Notes: generated by a model from the letters alone, not told the origin. 64,000 nt of DNA from Cohnella faecalis (GCF_003570905.1 NZ_QXJM01000037.1:186001-250000), one strand, 5' to 3'; positions 7,528 to 16,261 are shown, numbered from the stretch's first letter. Numbers and translations: made by a program.

Positions 7528-8528
7528 TGTCTCGCTTTTGCATTCTGCTAGGGTTCACGGTCATGTTCATTTCGCTCCATCTAAGCGGCAATTTGAACAA
7601 ATATATCAATACGAAATACTCGTATCTATCGATCATCGCCATTGTGATCCTTGGTATCCTTTGTCTGGTTCAATTCGAAGCCATGTACCGTAAGGAAAAG
7701 GAAGAAGAGAAGAAGAAGGCGGCCGAAGCGTTGAAGGCGGAAGGAAGCAAGGATGAAGGGACTCACGAGCCTCTTCACGAGAATAGTCATGATCACAGCC
7801 ATGATCTTGCTTGCGATCACGAGCATAATCATAACCACGAGCATGAGCATAGCCACAATCACGACCATGACCATTTCGGCCATGATCACGGTCATTCGCA
7901 TGGCAGCTCTTCCGGCTGGAAGCGTGCGATCAGCTACGTCATTCTGATCGTGCCGATTCTCACGGGACTGTTCCTGCCGGTTCAGACGCTCGATTCGAGC
8001 TTTGTCAAAGCGAAAGGCTTCTCATTCCCGGATTTCGACGCTTCGTCGGACAATCCCGGCCAGCACCAATTTCTGAAGCCCGACACGAGCGTCTATTACG
8101 GCGACGAAAATTACCAGAAAGTGAAGAATAGAGAGCTGGCCGAATTCGTTAACCGGGAGTCGGTAAAGCTGTCGGACGAGGAGTTTTTGAAGGGGATGGA
8201 AGTCATCTACAACTTCCCCGGCAATTTCATGGGCAAGACGATTAGCTTCAACGGCTTTGCCTACAAGGGTGAGCAGGCGGACGGGAATCATTACTTTATT
8301 TTCCGTTTCGGCTTCATCCATTGCGTGGCCGACTCCGGTGTTTTCGGCATGCTTGTCGATTTCCCCAAGAACGCCCCGGCCTTCAGCGACGATGACTGGG
8401 TGCATGTAGAAGGCAAGCTGACATGGGAATTTTACCAGCCGTTCAAACAAACGATTCCCGTCCTCAAAGTCACCTCCTGGGAAAAAATCGACGAACCGAA
8501 GGATCCTTATGTATACCGGGTAAGTTGA
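7524..8528 (+). CDS. YcgQ-type permease partner (TIGR03943 family) with a His-rich loop
   Basis: A 334-residue membrane protein with two N-terminal transmembrane helices (about 5-20 and 33-52), a charged linker, a strongly His/Asp-rich stretch at residues 81-126, a third helix at about 135-155, and a C-terminal domain of about 180 residues containing GFIHCVADSGVFGMLVD. Gene order and overlap with the preceding permease identify it as the YcgQ-like partner. The His-rich loop is a likely Zn/Ni/Co-binding segment and supports a metal-related job for the pair; this is inference. GGGAGG lies 8 bases before ATG 7524. Confidence 0.8.
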   Translation: MMSRFCILLGFTVMFISLHLSGNLNKYINTKYSYLSIIAIVILGILCLVQFEAMYRKEKEEEKKKAAEALKAEGSKDEGTHEPLHENSHDHSHDLACDHEHNHNHEHEHSHNHDHDHFGHDHGHSHGSSSGWKRAISYVILIVPILTGLFLPVQTLDSSFVKAKGFSFPDFDASSDNPGQHQFLKPDTSVYYGDENYQKVKNRELAEFVNRESVKLSDEEFLKGMEVIYNFPGNFMGKTISFNGFAYKGEQADGNHYFIFRFGFIHCVADSGVFGMLVDFPKNAPAFSDDDWVHVEGKLTWEFYQPFKQTIPVLKVTSWEKIDEPKDPYVYRVS

Positions 8529-8568
8529 GTAAAAGGGGATATGTGTGATTTCGAATCTGAACTAGCCT

Positions 8569-8645
8569 AAAGGTTCCCGACTCCAAAACAGATGAAGCCG
8601 CCCCAACAATGCGCTCAACTGTTTACAGAAGGGAACCTTTGTTTT
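8569..8645 (+). terminator. Nested stem-loop between ycgQ-like and the nucleotidase gene
   Basis: AAAGGTTCCC (8569-8578) and GGGAACCTTT (8631-8640) are perfect arms, with AAACAG (8586-8591) and CTGTTT (8619-8624) nested inside and GTTTT after. It could end the upstream transcript or structure the leader of the next gene. Confidence 0.5.
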
Positions 8646-8702
8646 ATGATTTTGAAATATATTGAAAAAGATGCAAATGAAGTGCGTGAAAGGGAGAGAA
8701 CG

Positions 8703-9635
8703 ATGGGATATCAAATTCAAGAGAAATTCGTTGTGGCCGTTGCTTCCAGCGCCTTGTTTGATCTTTCGGAGTCGGATTCCGTATTCCAGAAATCGGGAGA
8801 AGACGAATATCGAACCTATCAGAGAAGGAATGAAAATGTCGTGCTCGGCAAGGGAGTTGCTTTTCCCCTTATTAAGCGATTGCTGAATATGAACGGAACG
8901 GACTCTGACGATCGGCAAGTGGAGGTTGTTTTGTTGTCGCGCAATGACCCGGATACGGGTCTTCGCGTATTCAAGTCGATAGAACATTACGAGCTTCCTA
9001 TTAGCCGGGCTGTTTTTGTAACGGGCAACGATCCGTTCAATTATATGGACGCATTCAACGCGTCGCTGTTTTTGTCTGGGAACAAAGAGGATGTCAAACA
9101 AGCTGTTGCGTTGGGATTGCCTGCGGGATGCGTTTATCCGACCGATTTTGTCGATGACGATGCGGACGACGAATTGAGAATTGCCTTTGATTTCGATGGA
9201 ATTATCGCCGACGATTCTTCCGAATCGGTCTATGAGCAAGGAGCTATAGAGCTTTTTCACCAGCACGAACGATTGAAAGCGGGAGAGCCTATGCCGGAGG
9301 GGCCGCTGCTGCGATTTTTCCTGGAAATATCCAAGCTTCAAAAAAGGGAACTGGCCAAAAAAGCGGAGAAAGCCGATTATAGGACGAAAATAAGAGTGGC
9401 TATCGCTACGGCGCGAAACGCCCCGGCGCATGAACGAGTCATCTCTACGCTTAGGAAATTGGATATTCGGATCGATGAGGCTTTCTTTTTGGGCGGTATT
9501 GATAAAGAGAGGGTTTTGAAAATTTTCAAGCCGCATATCTTTTTCGACGATCAGGTCGGGCATATTGAAGGAGTTGCCAGAATTGCGCCTTCCGTTCACG
9601 TGCCTTTTGGAGTTAGAAATGCGGGCGAATTTTAG
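8703..9635 (+). CDS. 5'-nucleotidase of the cN-I family
   Basis: A 310-residue cytosolic nucleotidase predicted to dephosphorylate nucleoside monophosphates. It shows the PF06189-type pattern: LVVAVASSALFDL-like N-terminus, RNENVVLGKGVAFPL, then the HAD-like nucleophile region FDFDGIIADDSSE near residue 163, an AIATARNAPAHERVI segment, and DEAFFLGGIDK/FFDDQ near the end. I started at ATG 8703, preceded by GGGAGAG; an upstream frame extension to 8592 lacks a site and would include the hairpin. It heads a run of co-directional small enzyme genes. An antisense frame of similar length is a shadow. Confidence 0.85.
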   Translation: MGYQIQEKFVVAVASSALFDLSESDSVFQKSGEDEYRTYQRRNENVVLGKGVAFPLIKRLLNMNGTDSDDRQVEVVLLSRNDPDTGLRVFKSIEHYELPISRAVFVTGNDPFNYMDAFNASLFLSGNKEDVKQAVALGLPAGCVYPTDFVDDDADDELRIAFDFDGIIADDSSESVYEQGAIELFHQHERLKAGEPMPEGPLLRFFLEISKLQKRELAKKAEKADYRTKIRVAIATARNAPAHERVISTLRKLDIRIDEAFFLGGIDKERVLKIFKPHIFFDDQVGHIEGVARIAPSVHVPFGVRNAGEF

Positions 9636-9682
9636 CGATGGATATTGCGGATATGAAACTCGGAAAAAGGTCGTGAATCGGG

Positions 9683-10099
9683 ATGAACATTGAAGTGATC
9701 TATGCGATAACGGAACGTTTCTTCTTGGACCTTCTTAAGCTGTATGAACAAGAAGAGTGGACGAACAAACGAAACCCCGCTGGAATCAAAAAAATGATGG
9801 AGCATTGCACGATTATCGGGCTGGTTGACAAAGATAACGATAAATTAGTTGGGTTTTTAAGAGTAATAACGGACTTTGTTTATCGTGCAACCGTGTACGA
9901 TGTCATTATTCAAAGCGACTATCAGGGCAAAGGGTTAGGGAGAATGCTGATGGATGAAGTCGTCAATCACCCGGAATTAAAAGACATCGAAAGAATAGAG
10001 CTGTATTGCGCGCCGGACAAAATTGAATTTTATAATAAATGGGATTTTTATAAAGTTTCCGAATTCACTCATTTTATGAGAAAAACGAACACTATATGA
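9683..10099 (+). CDS. GNAT-family N-acetyltransferase
   Basis: A 138-residue acetyl-CoA-dependent acetyltransferase. The acetyl-CoA-binding motif A appears as VIIQSDYQGKGLGRMLMDEV, and the C-terminal ELYCAPDKIEFYNKWDFYK follows the usual GNAT strand-helix-strand order. The acceptor substrate is unknown. GGG before the start is a weak ribosome binding site. Confidence 0.85.
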   Translation: MNIEVIYAITERFFLDLLKLYEQEEWTNKRNPAGIKKMMEHCTIIGLVDKDNDKLVGFLRVITDFVYRATVYDVIIQSDYQGKGLGRMLMDEVVNHPELKDIERIELYCAPDKIEFYNKWDFYKVSEFTHFMRKTNTI

Positions 10100-10112
10100 A
10101 GGGGGCGAGTGT

Positions 10113-10640
10113 GTGGATGCTATTCGGTTCCCGATCGGTCAGTTCGAAGCTATTGTGAACCTTACGAATGAAGAAAGAATCGCTATTACCGAACAGATTC
10201 CGGAGATTACGAAGAAGCTAAGGGAAACAATAAGCAAGCTTAAACCGGAGCAGCTTGATGTCCCGTATCGTCAGGACGGCTGGACGATTAAGCAAATCGT
10301 TCATCATCTTGCCGATAACGACATGAACGCGTATTTGAGGTTCAAGAAGGCGTTAACCGAGGACGAACCGATGGGACAGTCTTATCGAGAAGACTTGTGG
10401 GCCGAATTGAGCGACTACGGGCAAGTTCCCGTCGAGAATTCAATTGTATTAATGGAAACGCTTCATCTTCGTTTTATGATCCTTATTCATGCCTTGAAGC
10501 CGGAAGACTTCCAACGGAAATTGCGTACACAAGTATTGGGCAGCGTAACCTTGGATGTTGCTCTCCAACGATTCGTATGGCACCATCGGCACCATTTTGC
10601 TCAGATTGAGTCGTTGATTGGGAGAAAGGCATGGCTGTAA
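10113..10640 (+). CDS. DinB/YfiT-family metal-dependent protein (BstA-like)
   Basis: A 175-residue four-helix-bundle protein of the DinB superfamily, closest in pattern to YfiT. YfiT-type proteins bind Ni or Zn, and related enzymes are bacillithiol S-transferases. Candidate ligands are the HH pair at 64-65 (KQIVHHLADND) and the H157-H161 cluster (VWHHRHHF). The start is GTG 10113 behind GGGGGCGAG, giving the typical MDAIRFPIGQF opening. Thiol-transferase activity is inferred from the family, not shown. Confidence 0.8.
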   Translation: MDAIRFPIGQFEAIVNLTNEERIAITEQIPEITKKLRETISKLKPEQLDVPYRQDGWTIKQIVHHLADNDMNAYLRFKKALTEDEPMGQSYREDLWAELSDYGQVPVENSIVLMETLHLRFMILIHALKPEDFQRKLRTQVLGSVTLDVALQRFVWHHRHHFAQIESLIGRKAWL

Positions 10641-10667
10641 TTAAAAATTCGGAAGGAAAAAATTCAG

Positions 10668-11171
10668 ATGAATAGCGAACCGCTGCTTAGTACTAACTAT
10701 CAAGTTACTTTAGAAGATTACACGGAATTTGTTTTGTTTCATAGCAGAATGTCGATTCGGTTTTTTCCCTTATTTAATATCGTCCTATTTGTATGCTGGG
10801 CGCTACTTGCAGGAGCTGACGCCAGCAGTTTAGGTATCCTTATTTCGTTAGGAATAGTAATAACTCTTTTATTTACTATATTTTTTGTCGTGTTCTTGAA
10901 AATAAAAGCAAAAAGAGTTTTCAAATCCAATAAGTTGTTACGTCAAGAGTATGTTTTTCAATTTTTTGAGCAAGGAATTAATATGGAAACCGATACAAGC
11001 AAAGGACTTATTCAGTGGAACGAAATTTACAGAGTATCCGAGTCCAAAAAACTATTTATTATTTATATTGCTCAAAATCAAGGAATGATCCTTCCAAAAT
11101 CGTTAGTAGACGAACAAAAATTAAGGTCGATAATTCATACATATTTTAATAAAAAGGCAATCCATTCATAG
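10668..11171 (+). CDS. YcxB-like membrane protein
   Basis: A 167-residue protein with two hydrophobic helices at about 31-50 and 56-77, then a C-terminal domain (FEQGINMETDTSKGLIQWNE, IYRVSESKKLFIIYI, KSLVDEQKLRSII) typical of YcxB-like proteins of unknown function. It is clearly more AT-rich than the genes around 20-50 kb. GGAAGGA lies upstream of the ATG. Confidence 0.7.
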   Translation: MNSEPLLSTNYQVTLEDYTEFVLFHSRMSIRFFPLFNIVLFVCWALLAGADASSLGILISLGIVITLLFTIFFVVFLKIKAKRVFKSNKLLRQEYVFQFFEQGINMETDTSKGLIQWNEIYRVSESKKLFIIYIAQNQGMILPKSLVDEQKLRSIIHTYFNKKAIHS

Positions 11172-11204
11172 GAGTTCTTAAAGCTTCACGTAGGTGATCC
11201 GCCA

Positions 11205-11888
11205 ATGGGGATGGAATGGTACGATGCCATTGCTCGGCGCAATGGGGGTTATAAGAGCAATGCGATATACAGCGTAGAAGGCCAATCGGGCGAACAGGTT
11301 TTTGAAGAACGGTTGAAGGAATTATTGGCGTTTAGCAAGCATGCATTGGATGCCGGATGCGGGCATGGAGACTTTACGATTCGCATGTCGTCATTTGGTT
11401 CGCGAATAACGGGACTCGACAATTCCATCGAGATGATCAAGCTTGCAGAAGCATCCCTGCACGATACACCCAACCCGGCAATCCGATTTATCCACGCGAC
11501 GACTAAGGAAAAATTGCCCTTTGAGGATGGTGAATTCGATCTTATCTATAATCGCCGAGGGCCGACTTCCATACTAAATCATGCGCGAATTCTTAAGCCC
11601 AAAGGGAAAATAATCGGTATACATACCGGCGCTATGGAAGTAGTCAAGGAAAGGCTTGCTAGCAATGAATTCGTCAATATCGAAGTCGAAATATTCGACC
11701 AGGCGATGATCTACTTTCCGAACGATCGGGAACTGGCAAAATTTCTGACGGGAGTGCCCGGAAATATCGATTATACGAACCCGGATAATATCGAGTTATT
11801 TAGAGCAAGAAAAGAACCATTTATTTTGCACGACGGTCGATTGGGAATGCGGGAATGGAAATACATCTGGACGGCGGAGAAGCGTTGA
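11205..11888 (+). CDS. Class I SAM-dependent methyltransferase
   Basis: A 227-residue methyltransferase with motif I ALDAGCGHGDFT (about 48-59), an acidic residue after the second strand (ITGLDNS), and a post-motif FDLIYNRRGPTSI. The fold is well supported, but the C-terminus does not point to a known substrate. It continues the accessory gene run in the same direction. Confidence 0.8.
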   Translation: MGMEWYDAIARRNGGYKSNAIYSVEGQSGEQVFEERLKELLAFSKHALDAGCGHGDFTIRMSSFGSRITGLDNSIEMIKLAEASLHDTPNPAIRFIHATTKEKLPFEDGEFDLIYNRRGPTSILNHARILKPKGKIIGIHTGAMEVVKERLASNEFVNIEVEIFDQAMIYFPNDRELAKFLTGVPGNIDYTNPDNIELFRARKEPFILHDGRLGMREWKYIWTAEKR

Positions 11889-11923
11889 CAGGTTGAACCG
11901 AATAGGTAAAGGCAGGGAATAAT

Positions 11924-12490
11924 TTGTATAAGTTCACCGAATTAGAGGGGCAGAGAGTTAGGCTCATGCCATTGGAGATGGAGCATGTTCTTCCTCTTTA
12001 TGATTGTTCCAAAAATCCCGAAATATGGGCTAATTATCCGACAAAGATTAACTCTGTCGAGGCAATGAAAAGCTTTGTGCAAAAAGCGATCGAAGGTCGT
12101 GAACGTAGAGATCAGTTCCCGTTTGCCGTATACGACAAAGAACTTCAGGAATATGTGGGCTCGACCCGGTTCCTTAGAATTTCCGAAGAGAACAACAATT
12201 TGAATATAGGCTCTACTTGGTATTGTCCGAAGGTATGGAGGACTAGAGTTAATACGGAAACGAAGTATTTGATGTTGAAATACGCATTCGAATTTTTACA
12301 TACGGTTCGGGTTGAAATTATAACGACTACGGAAAATACAAGATCGCAAAAAGCGATCGAAAGATTAGGCGCTGTGAAAGAAGGAGTGCTCAGAAAAAAA
12401 TACAATAACATGGATTATGTAATTTATAGCATCACAAACGATGAATGGCTTGACGTAAGAAGAAGATTGGAAGGATATCTTAATTTCTAA
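11924..12490 (+). CDS. GNAT acetyltransferase, RimJ/RimL-like
   Basis: A 188-residue acetyltransferase. LEGQRVRLMPLEMEHVLPLY, YVGSTRFL, and RVEIITTTENTRSQKAIERLG are standard features of the RimJ/RimL branch, which acetylates protein N-termini or small amines. The start is TTG 11924 behind GCAGGGA. The substrate is unknown. Confidence 0.85.
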   Translation: MYKFTELEGQRVRLMPLEMEHVLPLYDCSKNPEIWANYPTKINSVEAMKSFVQKAIEGRERRDQFPFAVYDKELQEYVGSTRFLRISEENNNLNIGSTWYCPKVWRTRVNTETKYLMLKYAFEFLHTVRVEIITTTENTRSQKAIERLGAVKEGVLRKKYNNMDYVIYSITNDEWLDVRRRLEGYLNF

Positions 12491-12516
12491 TAAATTTCAA
12501 GGGAGACAACCCCATA

Positions 12517-12975
12517 ATGATGCCCATTCGTAATTCTGCCAAAGCCATCATTATTCATAACGAAAGTTTGTTATTGACTAAGAACAAAGACGATCAAGGC
12601 TATTTTTATCTTTTTCCTGGTGGAGGACAAGAAAAGGGAGAAGAGCTTAAACACGCTGTCAAGAGGGAATGTATGGAAGAGGCCGGGTGTGAAGTAGAAG
12701 TAGAAGATCTACTATTTATACGTGAATATATAGGGAAAAATCATGAATTTGCCGAATGGGACAAAGAGGTTCATCAAGTTGAGTTTTACTTTCGATGCAT
12801 CTTGGAGAATAAGGATACACCGGCTTCAATCGGGGAAAATCCAGATGAGAATCAAGTTGGCGTCGAGTGGGTGGAGTTAAGTCGCTTGGACGAGATAAGG
12901 CTGTACCCGAACGCATTGGGAGAAAAAATTAAACGAGGCAATTATAGTCCGTGTTACCTAGGCGATTCTAATTGA
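12517..12975 (+). CDS. Nudix hydrolase
   Basis: A 152-residue pyrophosphohydrolase. The Nudix box is complete at about residues 36-58, with GGQEKGEE and the REXXEE core (RECMEEAG). Such enzymes cleave nucleoside diphosphate derivatives; this one's substrate cannot be read from sequence. ATG 12517 and ATG 12520 are both possible. It lies 20 bases before the phosphatase-fold gene. Confidence 0.85.
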   Translation: MMPIRNSAKAIIIHNESLLLTKNKDDQGYFYLFPGGGQEKGEELKHAVKRECMEEAGCEVEVEDLLFIREYIGKNHEFAEWDKEVHQVEFYFRCILENKDTPASIGENPDENQVGVEWVELSRLDEIRLYPNALGEKIKRGNYSPCYLGDSN

Positions 12976-12995
12976 CTAGAGCAAGGAGCGAACAA

Positions 12996-13583
12996 ATGAA
13001 CACGACGATCTATATGGTCAGACACGCGGAATCGCCGCATATTTTCGGAGAAGAGAGATCGAGGGGACTATCGGAAGAAGGCCTGGAAGCCGCGAAAAAA
13101 GTGGCCGAGACGATGAAAAATGTTGAAGTCCATTGCGTTGCTTCGAGCTCGTACGCAAGAGCGATTCAGACGGTTCGTTATTTGGCCGAAGCCAACAATT
13201 TGCCTATCATAGAATATGACGAACTCATTGAGAGGCCAATCATGGGATTGAACTACAAAGCTCCATGGGAACAACTATTCGAAGCTATAAAGAGGTCGTT
13301 CACCGATATCGATTACGCTTTGGAAGGCGGAGAATCGACACGCGCAGCCGGGCAAAGAGCCATTCCGGTTGTGCAGAAGCTGCTGCAGGACTACGAAGGC
13401 AAAAATATCGTCATAGGGACTCACGGCAATATAATGACGATAATAATGAACTATTTCGATAAGAGCTTCGGCTTTGAGTTTTGGAACGGCACTTCCAAGC
13501 CGGATATTTATCGGATGACTTTCGTTGGCGATCGGTTGGAGAAAATCGATAGAGTGTGGGAGAGCGGGCAGGATCGGTCATAA
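12996..13583 (+). CDS. Histidine phosphatase family protein
   Basis: A 195-residue phosphoglycerate mutase-like enzyme. The catalytic RHAE motif (Arg9-His10) starts the protein, SSSYARAIQTVRYLA carries the second arginine, and VIGTHGNI carries the second histidine. I chose ATG 12996, 7 bases after AAGGAG, rather than TTG 12972. It could be a nucleotide or sugar phosphatase. It ends the accessory gene run. Confidence 0.85.
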   Translation: MNTTIYMVRHAESPHIFGEERSRGLSEEGLEAAKKVAETMKNVEVHCVASSSYARAIQTVRYLAEANNLPIIEYDELIERPIMGLNYKAPWEQLFEAIKRSFTDIDYALEGGESTRAAGQRAIPVVQKLLQDYEGKNIVIGTHGNIMTIIMNYFDKSFGFEFWNGTSKPDIYRMTFVGDRLEKIDRVWESGQDRS

Positions 13584-13652
13584 TTTCGCTATTCGCCAAA
13601 GTAAAGATTTCCTAAAATATGACTATTTTCGACATTAATCAATTGTCATCCT

Positions 13653-14005
13653 GCACCTAACGGCAAAGCCGGTTATATCGACAAGAAAGGCACGCTCGTC
13701 GTGAAGCCTCAATATGACGGCGGGATCGCTTTTCGGAAGGGCTTGCTCCCGTTGCGATCAAGGGGAAAGTCGGATTTATCGACAAAAAGGGCAAGCTGGT
13801 TATCCAAGCGAAAAATTACGGAGTGGACAGCTTCTATGAAGGAATGGCGGCTTTCGTCGCTACTGAGGATTCCAAGCTCGGTTATATGGACAAAACCGGC
13901 CTACGAAGGGATGTCCGACTTTTCGGAGGGCATGTCCGCGGTGTCTAACGGAGGCAAATTCGGGTACGTGGTCAATCCGTTAAAAAATAAGAGTTTGTTA
14001 ATGGG
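13653..14005 (+). pseudogene. WG-repeat protein remnant
   Basis: Fragments of a WG/KWG beta-repeat protein are recognisable in three frames: GKAGYIDKKGTLVVKPQYDG, then KVGFIDKKGKLVI with FYEGMAAF, then YEGMSDFSEGMSAV. The first frame change is repaired by adding one G at the GG at 13735-13736. The second needs a larger change near 13900. No start codon with a ribosome binding site and no proper C-terminus remain, so this is a decayed or truncated gene. Confidence 0.75.
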
Positions 14006-14127
14006 CGAGGAGCCTCCGATTTCCGATTTTTTGGAAGCAGGGGGCTCTTTCCTATTCGGGAATGAAACGAACGGCTTTCCGGGCATACTCAGTGTGGAAA
14101 TATGAACGTATGAGGGAGGCCTATTTC

Positions 14128-14742
14128 GTGGCAAACGTTAAACTAGCCGTCATCTACTATAGCTCGACGGGGACGAATTATCAGCTTGCGCAATGGGCGT
14201 CGGACGGCGCTAAAGAAACGGGAGCGGAAGTCAAGGTGCTTAAGGTGCCGGAGCTTGCACCGGAGTCGGCTATCGCAGGCAACCCCGCTTGGAAGGCGCA
14301 TGTCGATGCAACGAAGGATGTTCCAACCGTTACGCTCGTAGACCTGGAGTGGGCGGACGCGATCATATTCAGCGTACCGACCCGGTTCGGCAACATTCCC
14401 GCTCAGATGAAGCAATTTCTCGATACGACAGGCGGGTTGTGGTTTCAAGGGAAGCTAGCTAACAAAGTTGTCAGCGCAATGTCCAGCACGAGCAATCTTC
14501 ATGGCGGGCATGAAGCGACGATATTGGCGCTGTATACGACCATGTACCATTGGGGAGCGATTGTCGCTGCGCCCGGCTACACGGACCCAGTAACGTTCGC
14601 GGCCGGAGGCAATCCCTATGGCACCAGCGTAACGGTTGGTCAAGACGGCAAAATGACGGAAGACGTTCAGGCGGCCGTGAAGCACCAGGCGAAGCGCACT
14701 GTAACGGTCGCCGGGTGGGTGAAGCAGGGCAGCGGAGCTTGA
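14128..14742 (+). CDS. wrbA: WrbA-like NAD(P)H:quinone oxidoreductase (flavodoxin fold)
   Basis: A 204-residue flavoprotein. The FMN phosphate loop YYSSTGTNYQLA is at the N-terminus, followed by the WrbA-type segments ADAIIFSVPTRFGNIPAQMK, FLDTTGGLW, and HGGHEATILALYTTMYHWG. It reduces quinones by two electrons and so avoids semiquinone radicals. The start is GTG 14128, preceded by GGGAGG; an upstream in-frame ATG (14062) lies in the WG remnant and lacks a site. It is monocistronic, with a terminator downstream. Confidence 0.9.
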   Translation: MANVKLAVIYYSSTGTNYQLAQWASDGAKETGAEVKVLKVPELAPESAIAGNPAWKAHVDATKDVPTVTLVDLEWADAIIFSVPTRFGNIPAQMKQFLDTTGGLWFQGKLANKVVSAMSSTSNLHGGHEATILALYTTMYHWGAIVAAPGYTDPVTFAAGGNPYGTSVTVGQDGKMTEDVQAAVKHQAKRTVTVAGWVKQGSGA

Positions 14743-14775
14743 GCCAATAAACCAAATAATCGTCAATAAGTCGAC

Positions 14776-14809
14776 GGCAACCGGAAATTTATCGGTTGCC
14801 ATTTATTTT
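14776..14809 (+). terminator. Terminator after wrbA
   Basis: GGCAACCG and CGGTTGCC form an 8-bp stem with a short AT-rich loop, followed by ATTTATTTT. Confidence 0.8.
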
Positions 14810-14873
14810 GACCTGTGACATCATGATGGAAGATACGAGCAACCACGACAAACGGGCGTAGAGGAGAAAGAAG

Positions 14874-15671
14874 ATGAACATTGAGTTGGGGCTTTTAACC
14901 GGTAATGACAAAGGAGCGATCAATGAAGGGTGTCCGAGCTTGACGCCATATTTGCTGGAAGGCAAAGGTCCTTATCCCGTCGTTATTGTGTACCCGGGCG
15001 GCGGTTACGGAAACCGGGCCGATCATGAAGGAGAGCCTGTTGCCAGATGGCTCAATGAACTAGGCGTATCCGCCTTCGTCCTGAATTACCGCGTCGCTCC
15101 GTTCAAGTATCCCGACCCTCACGATGACGCAACCCGGGCGATCCGAACGGTAAGAGCGCGCGCAGACGAGTGGAAGCTCGATCCGGACAGAGTCGGCATT
15201 CTCGGTTTTTCCGCAGGCGGTCATCTGGCTTCCTCCTCAGGCACTCATTACGACCGCGGGAATCCGGCAGCCGAAGATCCGATAGAACGGGTAAGCAGCC
15301 GGCCCGATCTGATAATTTTATGCTATCCCGTCATTACAATGGGGGATTATACTCATGAAGGCAGTCGAACGAATCTGTTCGGCGACAATCCTTCTCCGGA
15401 ATTGATCGATGCCTATTCCAACGAGAATCAAGTGACGAGCGATACGCCGCCGACTTTTCTATGGCATACGGCGGATGACGGAGCGGTTCATGCGGAGAAC
15501 AGCCTAAGGTTCGCATCGGCGTTAATCCGTCACGGCGTATCGTGCGAGCTTCATCTGTTCGAGAGCGGGAGGCACGGGCTGGGACTGGCAGCCGATCATG
15601 AGGGAGTCCGAGTATGGTCCGAGCTTTGCGAAGCATGGCTGAAAGCGCGGCATTTTATCCGAACTTCATAA
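14874..15671 (+). CDS. Alpha/beta hydrolase, BD-FAE/acetyl-esterase type
   Basis: A 265-residue cytosolic esterase. The oxyanion-hole motif YPGGGYGNRADHEG, the nucleophile elbow GFSAGG (Ser113), an acidic residue in WHTADDG, and the late histidine in SGRHGLGLA give a complete catalytic set. The pattern resembles xylan acetyl-esterase and bacillolysin-like feruloyl-esterase-fold (BD-FAE) hydrolases. GAGGAGAAAG precedes the ATG. No sugar-use genes lie beside it, so the physiological substrate is open. Confidence 0.85.
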   Translation: MNIELGLLTGNDKGAINEGCPSLTPYLLEGKGPYPVVIVYPGGGYGNRADHEGEPVARWLNELGVSAFVLNYRVAPFKYPDPHDDATRAIRTVRARADEWKLDPDRVGILGFSAGGHLASSSGTHYDRGNPAAEDPIERVSSRPDLIILCYPVITMGDYTHEGSRTNLFGDNPSPELIDAYSNENQVTSDTPPTFLWHTADDGAVHAENSLRFASALIRHGVSCELHLFESGRHGLGLAADHEGVRVWSELCEAWLKARHFIRTS

Positions 15672-15733
15672 TGACAGGCTAAAGTTCCTAATATCGGTCT
15701 TTGCGTATTTTATCGTTTTGCGTTAGAATTACT

Positions 15734-15748
15734 TTGTAATTATTCTAA
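15734..15748 (+). promoter_or_regulatory. PerR-box-like operator upstream of fur
   Basis: TTGTAATTATTCTAA matches the Bacillus Per box TTATAATNATTATAA at 12 of 14 defined positions. It forms the right half of a wider palindrome, TTAGAAT (15723-15729) with ATTCTAA (15742-15748). In B. subtilis fur is itself repressed by PerR, and perR is present in this window. A Fur autoregulatory role is the alternative. Confidence 0.6.
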
Positions 15749-15783
15749 TGTGATAACGGCAAGCATGGGGGTGCCAACAGTCC

Positions 15784-16257
15784 ATGACCATCACAGAACA
15801 AATCGATAAGATCAATCGTCAGCTGACGCAGAAGGGCTTCAAGCTCACGAAACAGCGCGAGGCGACTTTGATGGTTCTGCTTGAGAACGAGAAGGATCAT
15901 CTAAGCGCCGAAGAAGTGTTCATGCTCGTGAAAGGCCGCTATCCCGACATCGGACTTGCGACCGTCTACCGGACATTGGAGCTGCTCAGCGAGCTGCATG
16001 TCGTTCAAAAGATGAATTTCGGCGACGGGGTTGCGCGCTTCGATCTGCGAGAAGACCATACGCATATGCATCATCACCTGATTTGCAGCGAATGCGGTTC
16101 GGTTAAGGAAATCAAGGAAGATTGGCTTCTGGAGCTGGAGCAGCGGCTGGAGCGGGAATTCGGCTTCACGGTTACGGATCACCGGCTCGATTTTACCGGA
16201 TATTTCAACAAATGCGGCAACAAGGAATGCAAGCGAACGCGTAAAGCGGTGTCGTGA
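15784..16257 (+). CDS. fur: Ferric uptake regulator Fur
   Basis: A 157-residue iron-responsive repressor. The winged-helix half reads LTKQREATLMVLLENEKDHL, then SAEEVF and GLATVYRTLELL, very close to B. subtilis Fur. The dimer/metal half has the HTHMHHHLICSECG block, whose CSEC pairs with CGNKEC near the C-terminus as the structural zinc site. It differs clearly from the PerR at 36858. A Per-box-like palindrome lies 36 bases upstream and a terminator follows. Confidence 0.93.
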   Translation: MTITEQIDKINRQLTQKGFKLTKQREATLMVLLENEKDHLSAEEVFMLVKGRYPDIGLATVYRTLELLSELHVVQKMNFGDGVARFDLREDHTHMHHHLICSECGSVKEIKEDWLLELEQRLEREFGFTVTDHRLDFTGYFNKCGNKECKRTRKAVS

Positions 16258-16261
16258 AAGA

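Noticed and set aside
8562-9599. 345-codon open frame on the minus strand
   Set aside because: It is antisense to the 5'-nucleotidase, which has clear family motifs and a good start site.
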